This document shows, in pieces, positions 25,937 to 34,873 of a DNA stretch of 64,000 nt. Every line of letters starts with the position of its first letter. Positions within the stretch are counted from its first letter, which is position 1. The stretch spans positions 1 through 64,000 of the forward strand of contig CAYYCX010000005.1 in NCBI GenBank assembly GCA_964470455.1. Direction: 5' to 3'. The notes beneath the pieces were generated by a model. That model did no database searches. It saw only the letters and a list, made by a program, of their open reading frames with translations, and was not told where the DNA came from. Source of the stretch: JAWXBM01 sp964470455. GTDB taxonomy: Bacteria > Pseudomonadota > Gammaproteobacteria > Xanthomonadales > SZUA-36. A program made the translations under genes and the position numbers.

Positions 25937-26173
25937 ATGTCAAAGGGTCAATCGTTACAAGAGCCATTTCTGAATGCGCTGCGGCGCGAACGTGTTCCGG
26001 TTTCCATCTACCTCGTCAACGGTATCAAGCTGCAGGGTCAGGTTGAATCGTTCGACCAGTTCGTGGTGCTGCTCAAGAACTCCGTCAGCCAGATGATCTA
26101 CAAGCATGCCATTTCCACGGTTGTTCCCGCCCGCAATGTGCGTGTTTTCGATGAGGATGAGGAGCAGGATTGA
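25937..26173 (+). CDS. hfq: RNA chaperone Hfq
   Basis: A 78-residue Sm-like hexamer that pairs small RNAs with mRNAs. The proximal-face QSLQEPFLNALRRERVPVSI and Sm2 YKHAISTVVP motifs are intact. The short C-terminus (RVFDEDEEQD) is acidic, and shorter than the E. coli tail. The start has AAAAAAAGGAGAG close upstream. The stop lies in an 18-bp tandem duplication that runs into the hflX start. Confidence 0.98.
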   Translation: MSKGQSLQEPFLNALRRERVPVSIYLVNGIKLQGQVESFDQFVVLLKNSVSQMIYKHAISTVVPARNVRVFDEDEEQD

Positions 26174-26197
26174 TCTTGTGAGCAGGATTCATTTTGT
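26162..26197 (+). repeat. 2 x 18-bp tandem duplication across hfq stop and hflX start
   Basis: GAGCAGGATTGATCTTGT is followed directly by GAGCAGGATTCATTTTGT (16/18 identical). Copy 1 contains the hfq stop. Copy 2 supplies the TTG initiation codon assigned to hflX. The hfq-hflX junction thus looks like the product of a local duplication. Confidence 0.8.
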
Positions 26198-27501
26198 TTG
26201 ACCGGGCAGAGCGGGGTGACCGGGCGGTCATACTTCACCCGGTTTTCAAGCACACCGGCCCGGAATCCCTTGATGAATTCCAGGAACTGGCCCGCTCCGC
26301 CGGGGCCGAGGTCGCAGGCGTCCTGAAGGCGCCAAGAGACCGGCCGGACGCCCGCTATTACGTGGGCAAGGGCAAGATCGAGCAGCTGAAAAACCTGGTG
26401 GCTGAAACCGGCGCTGACCTGGTGCTGGTCAGCCAGGCCCTCAGCGCCGTGCAGGAACGCAATATTGAACAGGCCTGCGGCTGTCGTGTGCTGGACCGCA
26501 ATACCCTGATCCTGGATATTTTCGCCCAGCGGGCCCAATCCTACGAAGGCAAACTGCAGGTTGAACTCGCCCAGCTGCGGCACCTCTCCACGCGGCTGAT
26601 TCGCGGCTGGACTCACCTGGAGCGGCAAAAAGGTGGCATTGGTCTGCGCGGCCCGGGCGAAACCCAGCTGGAAACCGACCGCCGCCTGATTTCCGTGCGC
26701 ATCGACAAGCTGAATGAAAAACTGGAGAAAGTGGCCACCCAGCGCGAGCAAAGCCGCCGCCAGCGCCAGCGGTCGCGCAACCCCCTGGTGGCACTGGTGG
26801 GCTACACCAACGCGGGCAAATCCACACTGTTCAACCGCCTGACCGGGGCGGATGTGCTGGCCAGGGACCAGTTGTTCGCAACCCTGGATCCCACGGTGCG
26901 GCGCATGGAAGACCCCTCGGGTGGGGAAATTCTGATGGCCGACACCGTGGGTTTTGTCAGTGACCTGCCACATGAACTGATCGCCGCCTTTCGCGCCACC
27001 CTCCAGGAAGCGCGCGAAGCGGATTTGCTGCTGCATGTCATCGATGCTTCAGATCCCTGGCATTCGGAACGGCAGGCCGAAGTGGAGAGCGTGCTGGAAT
27101 CCATTGGTGCGGGCACCATTCCGGTGATACGGGTGTTGAACAAGATCGATCGCACGGGCCAGCCAGCCCAGGCATTCAGCCACGAGAATGGCCAGGTGCA
27201 CAGCGTTGCTGTATCGGCCCTCACCGGTGATGGTCTCGACCAGCTCAAACAGGCGATAACGGAACGACTGTCGGGCCAGCGGATTGTCAGCTGGCTGGAA
27301 CTGCATGGCCAGGACGCCCGGTTGAGGGCGGCTCTGTTTGATCTCGGTGCCGTCAGCGAGGAGCGCATTGCCGCTGATGGTTCCTGGCTGCTTCACGTAG
27401 ACTTGCCCCTGGAAACCGCCCGGCGACTTGCCCGCATGCCGGGTAACGGTGGTGCCGCCATCCAGCAACAACTGCTGGCACAGACGCAGGCCGCCATCTG
27501 A
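26194..27501 (+). CDS. hflX: Ribosome-associated GTPase HflX
   Basis: A 435-residue GTPase that splits stalled or heat-damaged ribosomes. The N-terminal domain has YYVGKGKIEQL. A helical linker carries GPGETQLETDRR. The G domain has G1 GYTNAGKSTLFN, G3 DTVGFVSDLPH and G4 NKID. The start TTG 26194 gives MFDRAERGDRAV, which aligns with the MFDR start of E. coli HflX. It follows hfq by 20 bp and belongs to the hfq-hflX-hflK-hflC block. Confidence 0.95.
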   Translation: MFDRAERGDRAVILHPVFKHTGPESLDEFQELARSAGAEVAGVLKAPRDRPDARYYVGKGKIEQLKNLVAETGADLVLVSQALSAVQERNIEQACGCRVLDRNTLILDIFAQRAQSYEGKLQVELAQLRHLSTRLIRGWTHLERQKGGIGLRGPGETQLETDRRLISVRIDKLNEKLEKVATQREQSRRQRQRSRNPLVALVGYTNAGKSTLFNRLTGADVLARDQLFATLDPTVRRMEDPSGGEILMADTVGFVSDLPHELIAAFRATLQEAREADLLLHVIDASDPWHSERQAEVESVLESIGAGTIPVIRVLNKIDRTGQPAQAFSHENGQVHSVAVSALTGDGLDQLKQAITERLSGQRIVSWLELHGQDARLRAALFDLGAVSEERIAADGSWLLHVDLPLETARRLARMPGNGGAAIQQQLLAQTQAAI

Positions 27502-27637
27502 ACGTACAATAGCTACAGCAGGTTGCTGGTGGTGATACGGTAGCCTGGCTCATTTACTTGAAACCCGGCGATAAAAACCCAATTTTGGCTGGGTACGTCG
27601 ACAACTGGATTGAACATAGGCAGTACTGGAGAAGTTG

Positions 27638-28777
27638 ATGCCCTGGAAAGAACCTGGCAAAGGCAACAAGGACCCGTGGAATTCGGGCGATCAGCCACCT
27701 GATCTGGATGAAGTGTTCCGCAATGTGAATCGCCGCCTGAAATCATTGTTCGGCGGCGGCAACGGGCGCAAGTCTGACTCTTCCAGCGGCAGCAATGGTT
27801 CCGGCGGAATCATCAGTATCATTGTCGTCGCCCTGTTGCTCTGGGTGAGCTGGAATTCCGTGCACATCATCGACCAGGCCGAGCGCGGCGTGGTGCTGCG
27901 GTTTGGCAAGTACAACCGCACCCTGGAGCCGGGTATCAACGTCACTTTTCCCAGCCCCATCGAAAGCCTGGACAAGGTCAACATCAGCAGCGTGCGTTCG
28001 GTGGAAGACCGCGGCCAGATGCTGACCGAAGATGAGAACCTGGTGGAACTGAATTTCACCGTACAGTACCGCGTGCTGGCCGCACAGGATTTCCTGTTTG
28101 AAGTGCGCGATCCGGAACTGACTTTGCAATCAGCTGCCGAAAGCGCTTTGCGCGAATCCATCGGCACCAACCGGATGGACACCATCCTGTCCGGCGCCGG
28201 ACGTGAAAAAGTCTCGCAGGAAACCGAGACGCGGTTGCAGGAAACCCTGGACCTGTACAACGCCGGTATCCAGGTGACCGAATTCACCCTGAAGGATGTA
28301 AATGTACCCTTGCAGGTGCGCGACGCCTTTTCCGATGTGAACAAGGCCCGCGAGGACCGCCAGCGTTTCATCGAGGAAGCCCAGGTTCATGCCAACAGCG
28401 TGGTGCCGGAAGCCCGTGGCCAGGCCGCGCGCATCCTGCAGGAAGCCGAGGGTTACAAGCAGGCCACCATCGCCCTGGCGGAAGGTGAAGCCATGCGCTT
28501 CGGGTTGGTGCTGGATGAGTACCAGAAGGCTCCGGACGTAACGCGCAAACGGCTCTACCTGCAGACCATGGAAAACGTGTTTGGCCGCTCATCCAAGGTT
28601 TTCCTCGATGCCCAGTCCAATGGCAATGTGTTGTACCTGCCACTGGATCGCATGACCGGAGTTGGGGATTCCAGCTCGCGTTCCGCCATGCCGCCATTGG
28701 TCAGTCCACAATCGGGCCAGGATGAAAGCAGTTCATCGGCCTCGAGTCGCACGCCCCGCAGGGAGGGACGGCAATGA
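27638..28777 (+). CDS. hflK: SPFH-family FtsH regulator HflK
   Basis: A 379-residue inner-membrane protein with a cytoplasmic glycine-rich N-terminus (PWKEPGKGNKDPW), one transmembrane segment (about residues 58-78, GIISIIVVALLLWVSW) and a periplasmic SPFH/prohibitin domain. A helical region and a Ser-rich tail follow. With HflC it encloses the FtsH protease. The ATG at 27638 has GGAG seven bases ahead; a TTG codon directly before it is less likely. Its stop overlaps the hflC start by 4 bp (ATGA). Confidence 0.96.
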   Translation: MPWKEPGKGNKDPWNSGDQPPDLDEVFRNVNRRLKSLFGGGNGRKSDSSSGSNGSGGIISIIVVALLLWVSWNSVHIIDQAERGVVLRFGKYNRTLEPGINVTFPSPIESLDKVNISSVRSVEDRGQMLTEDENLVELNFTVQYRVLAAQDFLFEVRDPELTLQSAAESALRESIGTNRMDTILSGAGREKVSQETETRLQETLDLYNAGIQVTEFTLKDVNVPLQVRDAFSDVNKAREDRQRFIEEAQVHANSVVPEARGQAARILQEAEGYKQATIALAEGEAMRFGLVLDEYQKAPDVTRKRLYLQTMENVFGRSSKVFLDAQSNGNVLYLPLDRMTGVGDSSSRSAMPPLVSPQSGQDESSSSASSRTPRREGRQ

Positions 28778-29640
28778 ACAAGCCCTTGTTGTTGATCCTG
28801 GTTGCCCTACTCGGCTTTCTGGGCCTGTCCAGCCTGTTCGTGGTCAAGGAGACCGAATACGCCATCAAGTTCCAGTTGGGACGTATCGTCAAGGCTGATT
28901 ACGAACCCGGGCTGCATTTCAAACTGCCGTTCGTCAACAACGTGCGCAAGTTTGACCGCCGCGTCCTGACACTGGACACCCCGTCCGAGCTGATGCTGAC
29001 CTCCGAACAGAAATTCGTGACGGTGGATTCTTTCGTCAAGTGGCGCATCAAGGATGTGTCGAAGTTTTATGTCTCCACCCAGGGCATGGAGTTGTTGGCC
29101 CTGAACCGCCTGGAGCAGATCATCAAGGATCGCATGCGCGCCAGGATTGCCAGCAACACGCTGGTTGAAGTGGTCTCCCAGGAACGCCTGAACGTCATGC
29201 GCGGCATCCAGGAAGCAGCCAATGAAGCCACCGGCGACGAATTCGGCATCGAGGTACTGGATGTGCGCATCAAGTCCATCGAGTTGCCGGATGACGTGCG
29301 CGAGTCGGTATTCCGCCGCATGGCCACCGACCGGCAAAAAGAGGCCAACCTGTTGCGATTCCAGGGCCGTGAAGAAGCCGAAACCATTCGCGCCAATGCC
29401 GACCGTGAAGTGCAGGTCATCCTGGCTGAAGCGCAGCGTGATGGCCAGACCATGCGCGGTGAAGGCGATGCGCGGGCTACGGAAATCTACGCCGAGGCGT
29501 ATGGCGCCGATGAAGAGTTCTATGCCTTCTATCGCAGCCTTGAAGCGTATGGCAAGGCCTTTGGCAGTGACCAGGATGTGATGGTGCTGGACAAGTCTTC
29601 AGAGTTCTTCAACTATTTCGGCTCTGAAAGCAAACAATAG
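28774..29640 (+). CDS. hflC: SPFH-family FtsH regulator HflC
   Basis: A 288-residue partner of HflK. The N-terminal transmembrane helix (LLLILVALLGFLGLSSLFVV) is followed by an SPFH domain (VKETEYAIKFQLGRIV onward) and a coiled-coil region (MATDRQKEANLLRFQGREEA). It is translationally coupled to hflK by a 4-bp overlap, which suits a 1:1 complex. Confidence 0.96.
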   Translation: MNKPLLLILVALLGFLGLSSLFVVKETEYAIKFQLGRIVKADYEPGLHFKLPFVNNVRKFDRRVLTLDTPSELMLTSEQKFVTVDSFVKWRIKDVSKFYVSTQGMELLALNRLEQIIKDRMRARIASNTLVEVVSQERLNVMRGIQEAANEATGDEFGIEVLDVRIKSIELPDDVRESVFRRMATDRQKEANLLRFQGREEAETIRANADREVQVILAEAQRDGQTMRGEGDARATEIYAEAYGADEEFYAFYRSLEAYGKAFGSDQDVMVLDKSSEFFNYFGSESKQ

Positions 29641-29660
29641 CCGGTTGCGGGAGCCACGCC

Positions 29661-29846
29661 ATGCTGCAGGACCTGCTGACGGCCGTCGCCTTGCTGTTGA
29701 TCATCGAGGGCTTGATGCCGGGCATTGCGCCGGCAGCCTGGCAGAAGTACCTGTCGGAAATCATTCGCATGAACCCGAAAACCATCCGTGTGGCCGGCAT
29801 CGTCAGCATGCTGGCAGGCGCGCTGTTGCTGCAGTTCCTGCATTGA
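29661..29846 (+). CDS. DUF2065 (YjeT-like) small membrane protein
   Basis: A 61-residue protein with two hydrophobic segments (LLTAVALLLIIEGLMPGIAP and VAGIVSMLAGALLLQFLH). Both the size and the position between hflC and purA match the YjeT/DUF2065 family of gammaproteobacteria. Function is unknown. It begins 20 bp after hflC and is probably in the same operon. Confidence 0.9.
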   Translation: MLQDLLTAVALLLIIEGLMPGIAPAAWQKYLSEIIRMNPKTIRVAGIVSMLAGALLLQFLH

Positions 29847-29905
29847 AGCCATGACAGGGCGTTGATAGAAACTTTACTCCCGCCGCAAGGCCGAGAGACA
29901 GAAAC

Positions 29906-31198
29906 ATGAATAAGAGTGTAGTCGTTCTGGGTACCCAGTGGGGTGATGAGGGCAAGGGCAAGATCGTCGACCTGCTCAGCCATGACGCCGATGCGGTGGT
30001 GCGGTTCCAGGGCGGGCACAACGCCGGCCATACCCTGGTCATCCAGGGCGTCAAAACCGTATTGCACCTCATTCCGGCCGGAATCCTGCAACCCGGCGTG
30101 GAGTGCCTGATCGGCAATGGCGTGGTGCTGTCGCTGAAGGCGCTGAAACAGGAAATCGCGGAACTTGAAGCACGCGGCCTGGATGTGCTGTCGCGTATCG
30201 ATATTTCACCCGCATGCGCCATCATCATGCCTTACCACGAGTTGCTCGACCGGGCGCGCGAGGCTGCCCGCGGCGACAAGGCCATTGGCACCACCGGACG
30301 CGGCATCGGCCCGGCTTATGAAGACAAGGTTGCGCGGCGTGGCCTGCGAACTTCGGACCTGCTCAAGCCCGGTTCACTGCGCGACAAGATCGAGCCGGTG
30401 CTGGACTTTCACAATTTCGTACTGCAACGCCGGTTCGGGGTTGATCCACTGGATTTGCAGCAGGTCACTGACGAAGCCGCTGAGCTTGGCGCCTATTTCG
30501 CCGGCCGCGTGATCGATGTCAGCCGCCGCGCCTTTGAGCTGCGCCGGCAGGGCAAGCGCATCATGTTTGAAGGCGCGCAGGGCAGCCTGCTGGACATCGA
30601 TCATGGTACATATCCCTACGTGACTTCCTCCAACACCACGATTGGCGGGGTCTGCACTGGTGCGGGCGTGGGGCCTCAAGCCATCGATTATGTTCTGGGC
30701 ATTACCAAGGCCTATACCACGCGAGTGGGAGGCGGGCCGTTCCCCACCGAACTGTTCGACGACAATGGCAAGCACATGGGCCAGCGTGGCGCGGAATTCG
30801 GTGCTACCACTGGCCGTGCGCGGCGTTGTGGCTGGCTGGATGCGGTGGCGCTGCGGCGCATGATCGAACTCAACGGCGTGAGCGGCCTGTGCGTCACCAA
30901 GCTGGACGTGCTGGATGGCCTGGAGGAACTGAAAATCTGCACCGCATACCGCCTGGATGGCGAGCTGCTGGAGTCCATACCCATCGACTCGGACCGCTGG
31001 GGCGATATCGAGCCGGTATACGAAAGTTTCAGCGGCTGGCAACAGCCCACCGCCGGCGTGACGGACTTTGAAAAGCTGCCCCAGGCCGCGCGCGACTACA
31101 TCGATGCGATGGAGAGGCTCACTGGCGCTCCGGCACACATCATTTCCACCGGCCCCGAGCGTAACGAGAACATCATCCGGCAGTATCCGTTCGGCTGA
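29906..31198 (+). CDS. purA: Adenylosuccinate synthetase
   Basis: Joins IMP and aspartate using GTP, the first committed step to AMP. The 430-residue sequence starts MNKSVVVLGTQWGDEGKGK, containing the GDEGKGK GTP loop and catalytic Asp. It continues with the QGGHNAGHT IMP loop, TTGRGIGPAYEDK and TRVGGGPFPTEL. Length is normal. Its place after hflC and DUF2065 is conserved. Confidence 0.98.
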   Translation: MNKSVVVLGTQWGDEGKGKIVDLLSHDADAVVRFQGGHNAGHTLVIQGVKTVLHLIPAGILQPGVECLIGNGVVLSLKALKQEIAELEARGLDVLSRIDISPACAIIMPYHELLDRAREAARGDKAIGTTGRGIGPAYEDKVARRGLRTSDLLKPGSLRDKIEPVLDFHNFVLQRRFGVDPLDLQQVTDEAAELGAYFAGRVIDVSRRAFELRRQGKRIMFEGAQGSLLDIDHGTYPYVTSSNTTIGGVCTGAGVGPQAIDYVLGITKAYTTRVGGGPFPTELFDDNGKHMGQRGAEFGATTGRARRCGWLDAVALRRMIELNGVSGLCVTKLDVLDGLEELKICTAYRLDGELLESIPIDSDRWGDIEPVYESFSGWQQPTAGVTDFEKLPQAARDYIDAMERLTGAPAHIISTGPERNENIIRQYPFG

Positions 31199-31220
31199 GC
31201 TTTCGTTCTGCCGGGTGGCA

Positions 31221-31249
31221 TTGACGAAAATCCCGGCCTGGATTCTAAT
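31221..31249 (+). promoter_or_regulatory. Promoter for the 34-residue peptide gene
   Basis: TTGACG (31221-31226), a 17-bp spacer and TCTAAT (31244-31249) give a near-consensus sigma-70 promoter. The leader would be about 108 nt and contains an imperfect hairpin closed by GCGTAT/ATACGC. Confidence 0.7.
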
Positions 31250-31364
31250 TCCCTTGAAATGCACTGAAGGGTTAATACCAGCGTATCCGGGCGCTCGCCT
31301 GGGCCTGAATACGCCTTTTGCCAGCCAGTTAACCTGAACTGAAACCTGCGAAGGAGACTCCAGC

Positions 31365-31469
31365 ATGAGCAAGGAAATGAAAACCAAGAAAGAGGCCAAG
31401 AAAAAGCCTGCATTGAGCCTGAAAGAAAAAAGAGCCGCCAAGAGCGCCAAGAAGGCAGCCCGCAAGTAA
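31365..31469 (+). CDS. Lysine-rich 34-residue peptide
   Basis: This frame starts at an ATG with AAGGAGA positioned well ahead and ends with TAA. The product is 34 residues, of which 13 are Lys and 2 are Arg; it starts MSKEMKTKKEAKKKPA. No hydrophobic segment is present, so it is cytoplasmic and could be a nucleic-acid- or ribosome-binding peptide (inference). It has its own near-consensus promoter and a perfect terminator 32 bp after the stop, so it is a separate transcription unit between purA and tRNA-Leu. Similar Lys-rich micro-proteins are, to my knowledge, annotated only as hypothetical. Confidence 0.75.
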   Translation: MSKEMKTKKEAKKKPALSLKEKRAAKSAKKAARK

Positions 31470-31500
31470 GCCGGCCGGCTCGCCGGGAAGAACCGAAAAA

Positions 31501-31525
31501 AAAGGCCCCGCATGCGGGGCCTTTT
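31501..31525 (+). terminator. Rho-independent terminator
   Basis: A perfect self-complementary stem (AAGGCCCCGCATGCGGGGCC followed by TTTT), with A-runs ahead, could act in both directions. On the plus strand it ends the 34-residue peptide unit. On the minus strand it would end the tRNA-Leu transcript. Confidence 0.9.
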
Positions 31526-31596
31526 CACTTCTTGTTATTTTCTGTGCATTCGTTCTTGTTATGGATGGATGCGGCGCTACACATTGCGCCGTAATC

Positions 31597-31683
31597 TGGT
31601 GCCCAGAAGAGGACTTGAACCTCCACTACCTTTCGATAACTAGCACCTGAAGCTAGCGCGTCTACCAATTCCGCCATCTGGGC
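31597..31683 (-). tRNA. tRNA-Leu (anticodon CAG)
   Basis: An 87-nt type II tRNA on the minus strand. The acceptor GCCCAGA pairs with TCTGGGC. The anticodon stem CTAGC/GCTAG holds loop TTCAGGT with anticodon CAG. A long variable arm follows, and the T-loop is TTCAAGT. Discriminator A and CCA are encoded. It reads CUG, the main Leu codon in a GC-rich genome. The gene runs opposite to its neighbours purA and rnr. Confidence 0.96.
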
Positions 31684-31757
31684 TTAGAGGGCGAAGGCTA
31701 AGGGGGAACCTTCGCCCGGGTGGCTCGAGGTAAGGGGGAACCTGCAAGCCGGTGCGT

Positions 31758-31786
31758 ACTTTAGTGATTCGTACCCTGCCTGTCAA
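31758..31786 (-). promoter_or_regulatory. Promoter of tRNA-Leu
   Basis: On the minus strand TTGACA (31786-31781), a 17-bp spacer and TAAAGT (31763-31758) form a strong promoter. The roughly 70-nt tRNA leader holds two copies of AGGTTCCCCCTTA, the nearer one within a hairpin (GGGCGAAGG/CCTTCGCCC). Confidence 0.75.
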
Positions 31787-31911
31787 CCTAAAACTGCAAT
31801 AAAGGACCGTGGCTTTTACTGCCTGATTTACCGTTATTTTTTGCCCGTTTGCCGCAGGCTTGCCTGCCATGCCGGACGCAGAATCAGGCTACAATGCCCA
31901 TCCGGAAGGAA

Positions 31912-34086
31912 ATGGCCGAATTCATGAAAAAAAATCCAAAAAGCCAAGAGAAGTTCAGCAGCGGCCACATCGACGCCGCCGCACCCGAACGCCAGGAAAT
32001 CCTGGACCTGCTGGCTGACCAGGGCCGGCCGCTGAAGCGCAAGGAGATCGTTTCCCGCCTTGGCGTGGAATCACCTGAAAGTCGCGAAATCCTCAGGCGT
32101 CGCCTCAAGGCCATGCTGCGCGATGGCCAGCTGGTGAAGAGCCGCAACAATACCTACGGCCTGCCCGAGAAGATGGACCTGATCCGTGGCCGTGTGAGCG
32201 CCCATCGCGATGGTTTTGGTTTCCTCATCCCTGAAAGCGGCGAAGGCGACCTGTACCTTTCTCCCCGGCAGATGAAGGTAGTGCAGCACGGCGACCAGGT
32301 GCTGGCCTGCGTGACCGGTGTCGATGAACGTGGCCGCCGCGAAGGCGCCATAACCGAAATCCTGCAGCGAGCACACCAGAAGATCGTCGGTCGTTTTGTG
32401 CGCGAGAGCGGTATCTGCCTGGTGGTGCCGGATGACCCGCGCCTGACGCAGGACGTTCTCATACCGCTGGATGATACCGGTGGCGCCAAACCGGGCCAGG
32501 TGGTGGTGGCCTGGATCGTCAAGCCACCCACCGAATACAAACCGCCGGTCGGCAAAGTGGTCGAGATTCTGGGCGAGACCGGCGCTCCCGGCATGGCCAC
32601 CGAAATCGCCATTCGCAATTTCAACCTGCCGTATGAATGGCCCAAAGGTGTTGAAGCTGAAGCAGAAGCCTTTGGTTCCAGCGTCCCGGAAGCGATGAAG
32701 GAAGGCCGCCGCGACCTGCGCGACCTGCCATTGGTGACCATCGATGGCGAAGAGGCGCGTGATTTTGACGATGCGGTGTATGCCCAGCGGCGCAACAACA
32801 CCTGGCGCCTGGTGGTGGCGATCGCCGATGTTTCCAGTTATGTGCAGCCCGGAACGGCGCTGGATGAATCCGCGCTGGAACGGGCCACCTCGGTGTATTT
32901 CCCGGGCAGGGTGATCCCCATGCTGCCTGAAGCCCTGTCCAACGGCCTGTGTTCGCTGAACCCGGAAGTGGACCGGCTTTGCCTGGTGTGCGACATGTCG
33001 ATCAACGAGGAAGGCAAGGTCACGCGCTCGCGCTTTGATGCCGCGGTGATCAATTCCAAGGCCCGGCTCACCTACAACCAGGTGTGGAACTGGATCACCA
33101 GCGGCAAGGATGAAATCCGGCCCGGCGCGAAAGAGGTATCGCAATCACTGCGTGATCTCTACAGCCTGTACAAGGCCCTTCGCAAGGCGCGCACCCGCCG
33201 TGGCGCGATTGATTTCGACAGAACCGAAGTGCGCTTCGTGTTTGATGAGGATGGTTCGGTTTCGGACATCCTGCCGTATGAACGCAATGACGCACACATG
33301 CTGATCGAGGAGTGCATGATTGCCGCCAATGTCGAGGCTGCGCACTACCTCGAACGCAACAGCATTCCCGCGCCATACCGTTCGCATGAACCGCCGCAGG
33401 AAGGGAAAATCGAAAACCTGGAGCAGTTCCTGAAGGGGCTGGGCATCCGCAAGACCTGGAAGGAATCGCCGCAGCCGCGCGATTTCGAAGCCATCGTGCA
33501 GAGTATCAAGGGCCGCGACGACGAGGACCTGATCATGGCCATGCTGCTGCGCTCTCAAAGCATGGCGGTTTACCAGGCCAGCAACAGCGGCCATTTTGGC
33601 CTGGCCCTGTCGGCTTACGCGCATTTCACCTCGCCGATCCGCCGCTACCCCGACCTGCTGGTGCATCGCGCCATCCACCACGTGCTGCAGCATCGCAACG
33701 CCAGGGGTTACCGCTACAGCGAAAAGGACATGGTGCGGCTCAGCGAACACTGTTCGCATTGTTCACGCCGCTCGGAAGAGGCCGAACGTGATGTCAGTGA
33801 ACGCCTGAAGTGCGTGTTCATGGAACGCCACATCGGGGACGTATTCCGTGGCCAGGTGACCGGGGTGACATCGTTCGGCCTGTTCGTGGAATTGCTGCAG
33901 AACCGCACATCCGGCCTGGTCCATATCACCTCCTTGCCCAATGACTATTACCATTTCGACCCGGTGTCACACCGGCTGACCGGCGATCGCGCCGGCCGAG
34001 TGTTCCAGCTGGCGCAGCGCCTCAAGGTGAAAGTGGCGGCCGTGAATATCGATGATCGCAAGGTGGACTTCACGTTGGTGGAATGA
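31912..34086 (+). CDS. rnr: Ribonuclease R
   Basis: A 3'-5' exoribonuclease that degrades structured RNA. An N-terminal winged-helix region (about residues 20-75), cold-shock OB domains, the RNB catalytic domain (DGEEARDFDDAVYA and PYRSHEPP) and a C-terminal S1 domain (GDVFRGQVTGVTSFGLFVEL) are all visible. The C-terminus is short and lacks a long Lys-rich tail. The start is uncertain. ATG 31912 is used here (724 residues), and ATG 31924 has better distance from GGAAGGA. A TACAAT (31890-31895) suggests transcription begins just upstream. rlmB follows 10 bp later. Confidence 0.95.
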   Translation: MAEFMKKNPKSQEKFSSGHIDAAAPERQEILDLLADQGRPLKRKEIVSRLGVESPESREILRRRLKAMLRDGQLVKSRNNTYGLPEKMDLIRGRVSAHRDGFGFLIPESGEGDLYLSPRQMKVVQHGDQVLACVTGVDERGRREGAITEILQRAHQKIVGRFVRESGICLVVPDDPRLTQDVLIPLDDTGGAKPGQVVVAWIVKPPTEYKPPVGKVVEILGETGAPGMATEIAIRNFNLPYEWPKGVEAEAEAFGSSVPEAMKEGRRDLRDLPLVTIDGEEARDFDDAVYAQRRNNTWRLVVAIADVSSYVQPGTALDESALERATSVYFPGRVIPMLPEALSNGLCSLNPEVDRLCLVCDMSINEEGKVTRSRFDAAVINSKARLTYNQVWNWITSGKDEIRPGAKEVSQSLRDLYSLYKALRKARTRRGAIDFDRTEVRFVFDEDGSVSDILPYERNDAHMLIEECMIAANVEAAHYLERNSIPAPYRSHEPPQEGKIENLEQFLKGLGIRKTWKESPQPRDFEAIVQSIKGRDDEDLIMAMLLRSQSMAVYQASNSGHFGLALSAYAHFTSPIRRYPDLLVHRAIHHVLQHRNARGYRYSEKDMVRLSEHCSHCSRRSEEAERDVSERLKCVFMERHIGDVFRGQVTGVTSFGLFVELLQNRTSGLVHITSLPNDYYHFDPVSHRLTGDRAGRVFQLAQRLKVKVAAVNIDDRKVDFTLVE

Positions 34087-34096
34087 GCAGGCGGGG

Positions 34097-34873
34097 ATGA
34101 CGAACAGGAAAACGGAATACCTGATCGGCATTCACCCGGTTGCTGCCGCGCTGGAGCAGGGCAGGCTGCAGATGGAACGACTGATGCTGGCCAGGGAAAC
34201 CCGGAATCCCCGTGCCCGGGAATTGGAACAACAGGCCCGGCAGCGCGGCATCAAGGTGGAGCATGTTCCCAGGCGCGAGCTGGACCGGCTCAGCGAGGGC
34301 GAACGCCACCAGGATGTGTTGGCGGAATTTTCGGCGGCCAACAGCTGGTCCGAGAGCGATGTGCCGCGCCTGCTGGAAGGCATCGAGGGACCACCGCTGG
34401 TGCTGGTGCTGGATGGCGTGCAGGACCCGCACAACCTGGGCGCCTGCCTGCGAACGGCCGAGGCCGCCGGCGTGAATCTGGTGATCCTGCCGAAAGACAA
34501 GTCCGCGGGGTTGACGCCGGTGGCGCGCCGCGCCGCAGCGGGCGCCGCGGAAGTGCTGGATATCGTGTTCGTCACCAACCTGGCCCGCGTGTTGCGGTTA
34601 CTGAAGGAGCACGGAATCTGGCTGGCAGGTACGGCCGATGCCGCCGCACAGGATCTCTACCAGTCTGACCTGAAAGGACCACTGGCGCTGGTGATGGGCA
34701 GCGAAGGGCGGGGGCTGCGCCGCTTGACCGCGGAACTTTGCGACTACCTGGTGAGCATACCCATGGCCGGGTCGGTCAGCAGCCTGAATGTCTCGGTGGC
34801 AACCGGCGTGTGCCTGTTTGAAATCCAGCGGCAACGAAACAGCGCCCAAAGCATGACCCAAAGCGCGACCTGA
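34097..34873 (+). CDS. rlmB: 23S rRNA (guanosine-2'-O-)-methyltransferase RlmB
   Basis: A 258-residue SPOUT enzyme that methylates G2251 in 23S rRNA. The N-terminal substrate-binding domain has YLIGIHPVAAALE. The trefoil-knot C-terminal domain has LDGVQDPHNLGACLRTAEAA, VMGSEGRGLRRL and IPMAGSVSSLNVSVA. The start is ATG 34097. The rnr-rlmB pair is conserved. Its last codons and the stop lie in a 4 x 12-bp tandem array, giving an unusual Gln/Ser/Thr/Ala-rich tail. Confidence 0.96.
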   Translation: MTNRKTEYLIGIHPVAAALEQGRLQMERLMLARETRNPRARELEQQARQRGIKVEHVPRRELDRLSEGERHQDVLAEFSAANSWSESDVPRLLEGIEGPPLVLVLDGVQDPHNLGACLRTAEAAGVNLVILPKDKSAGLTPVARRAAAGAAEVLDIVFVTNLARVLRLLKEHGIWLAGTADAAAQDLYQSDLKGPLALVMGSEGRGLRRLTAELCDYLVSIPMAGSVSSLNVSVATGVCLFEIQRQRNSAQSMTQSAT

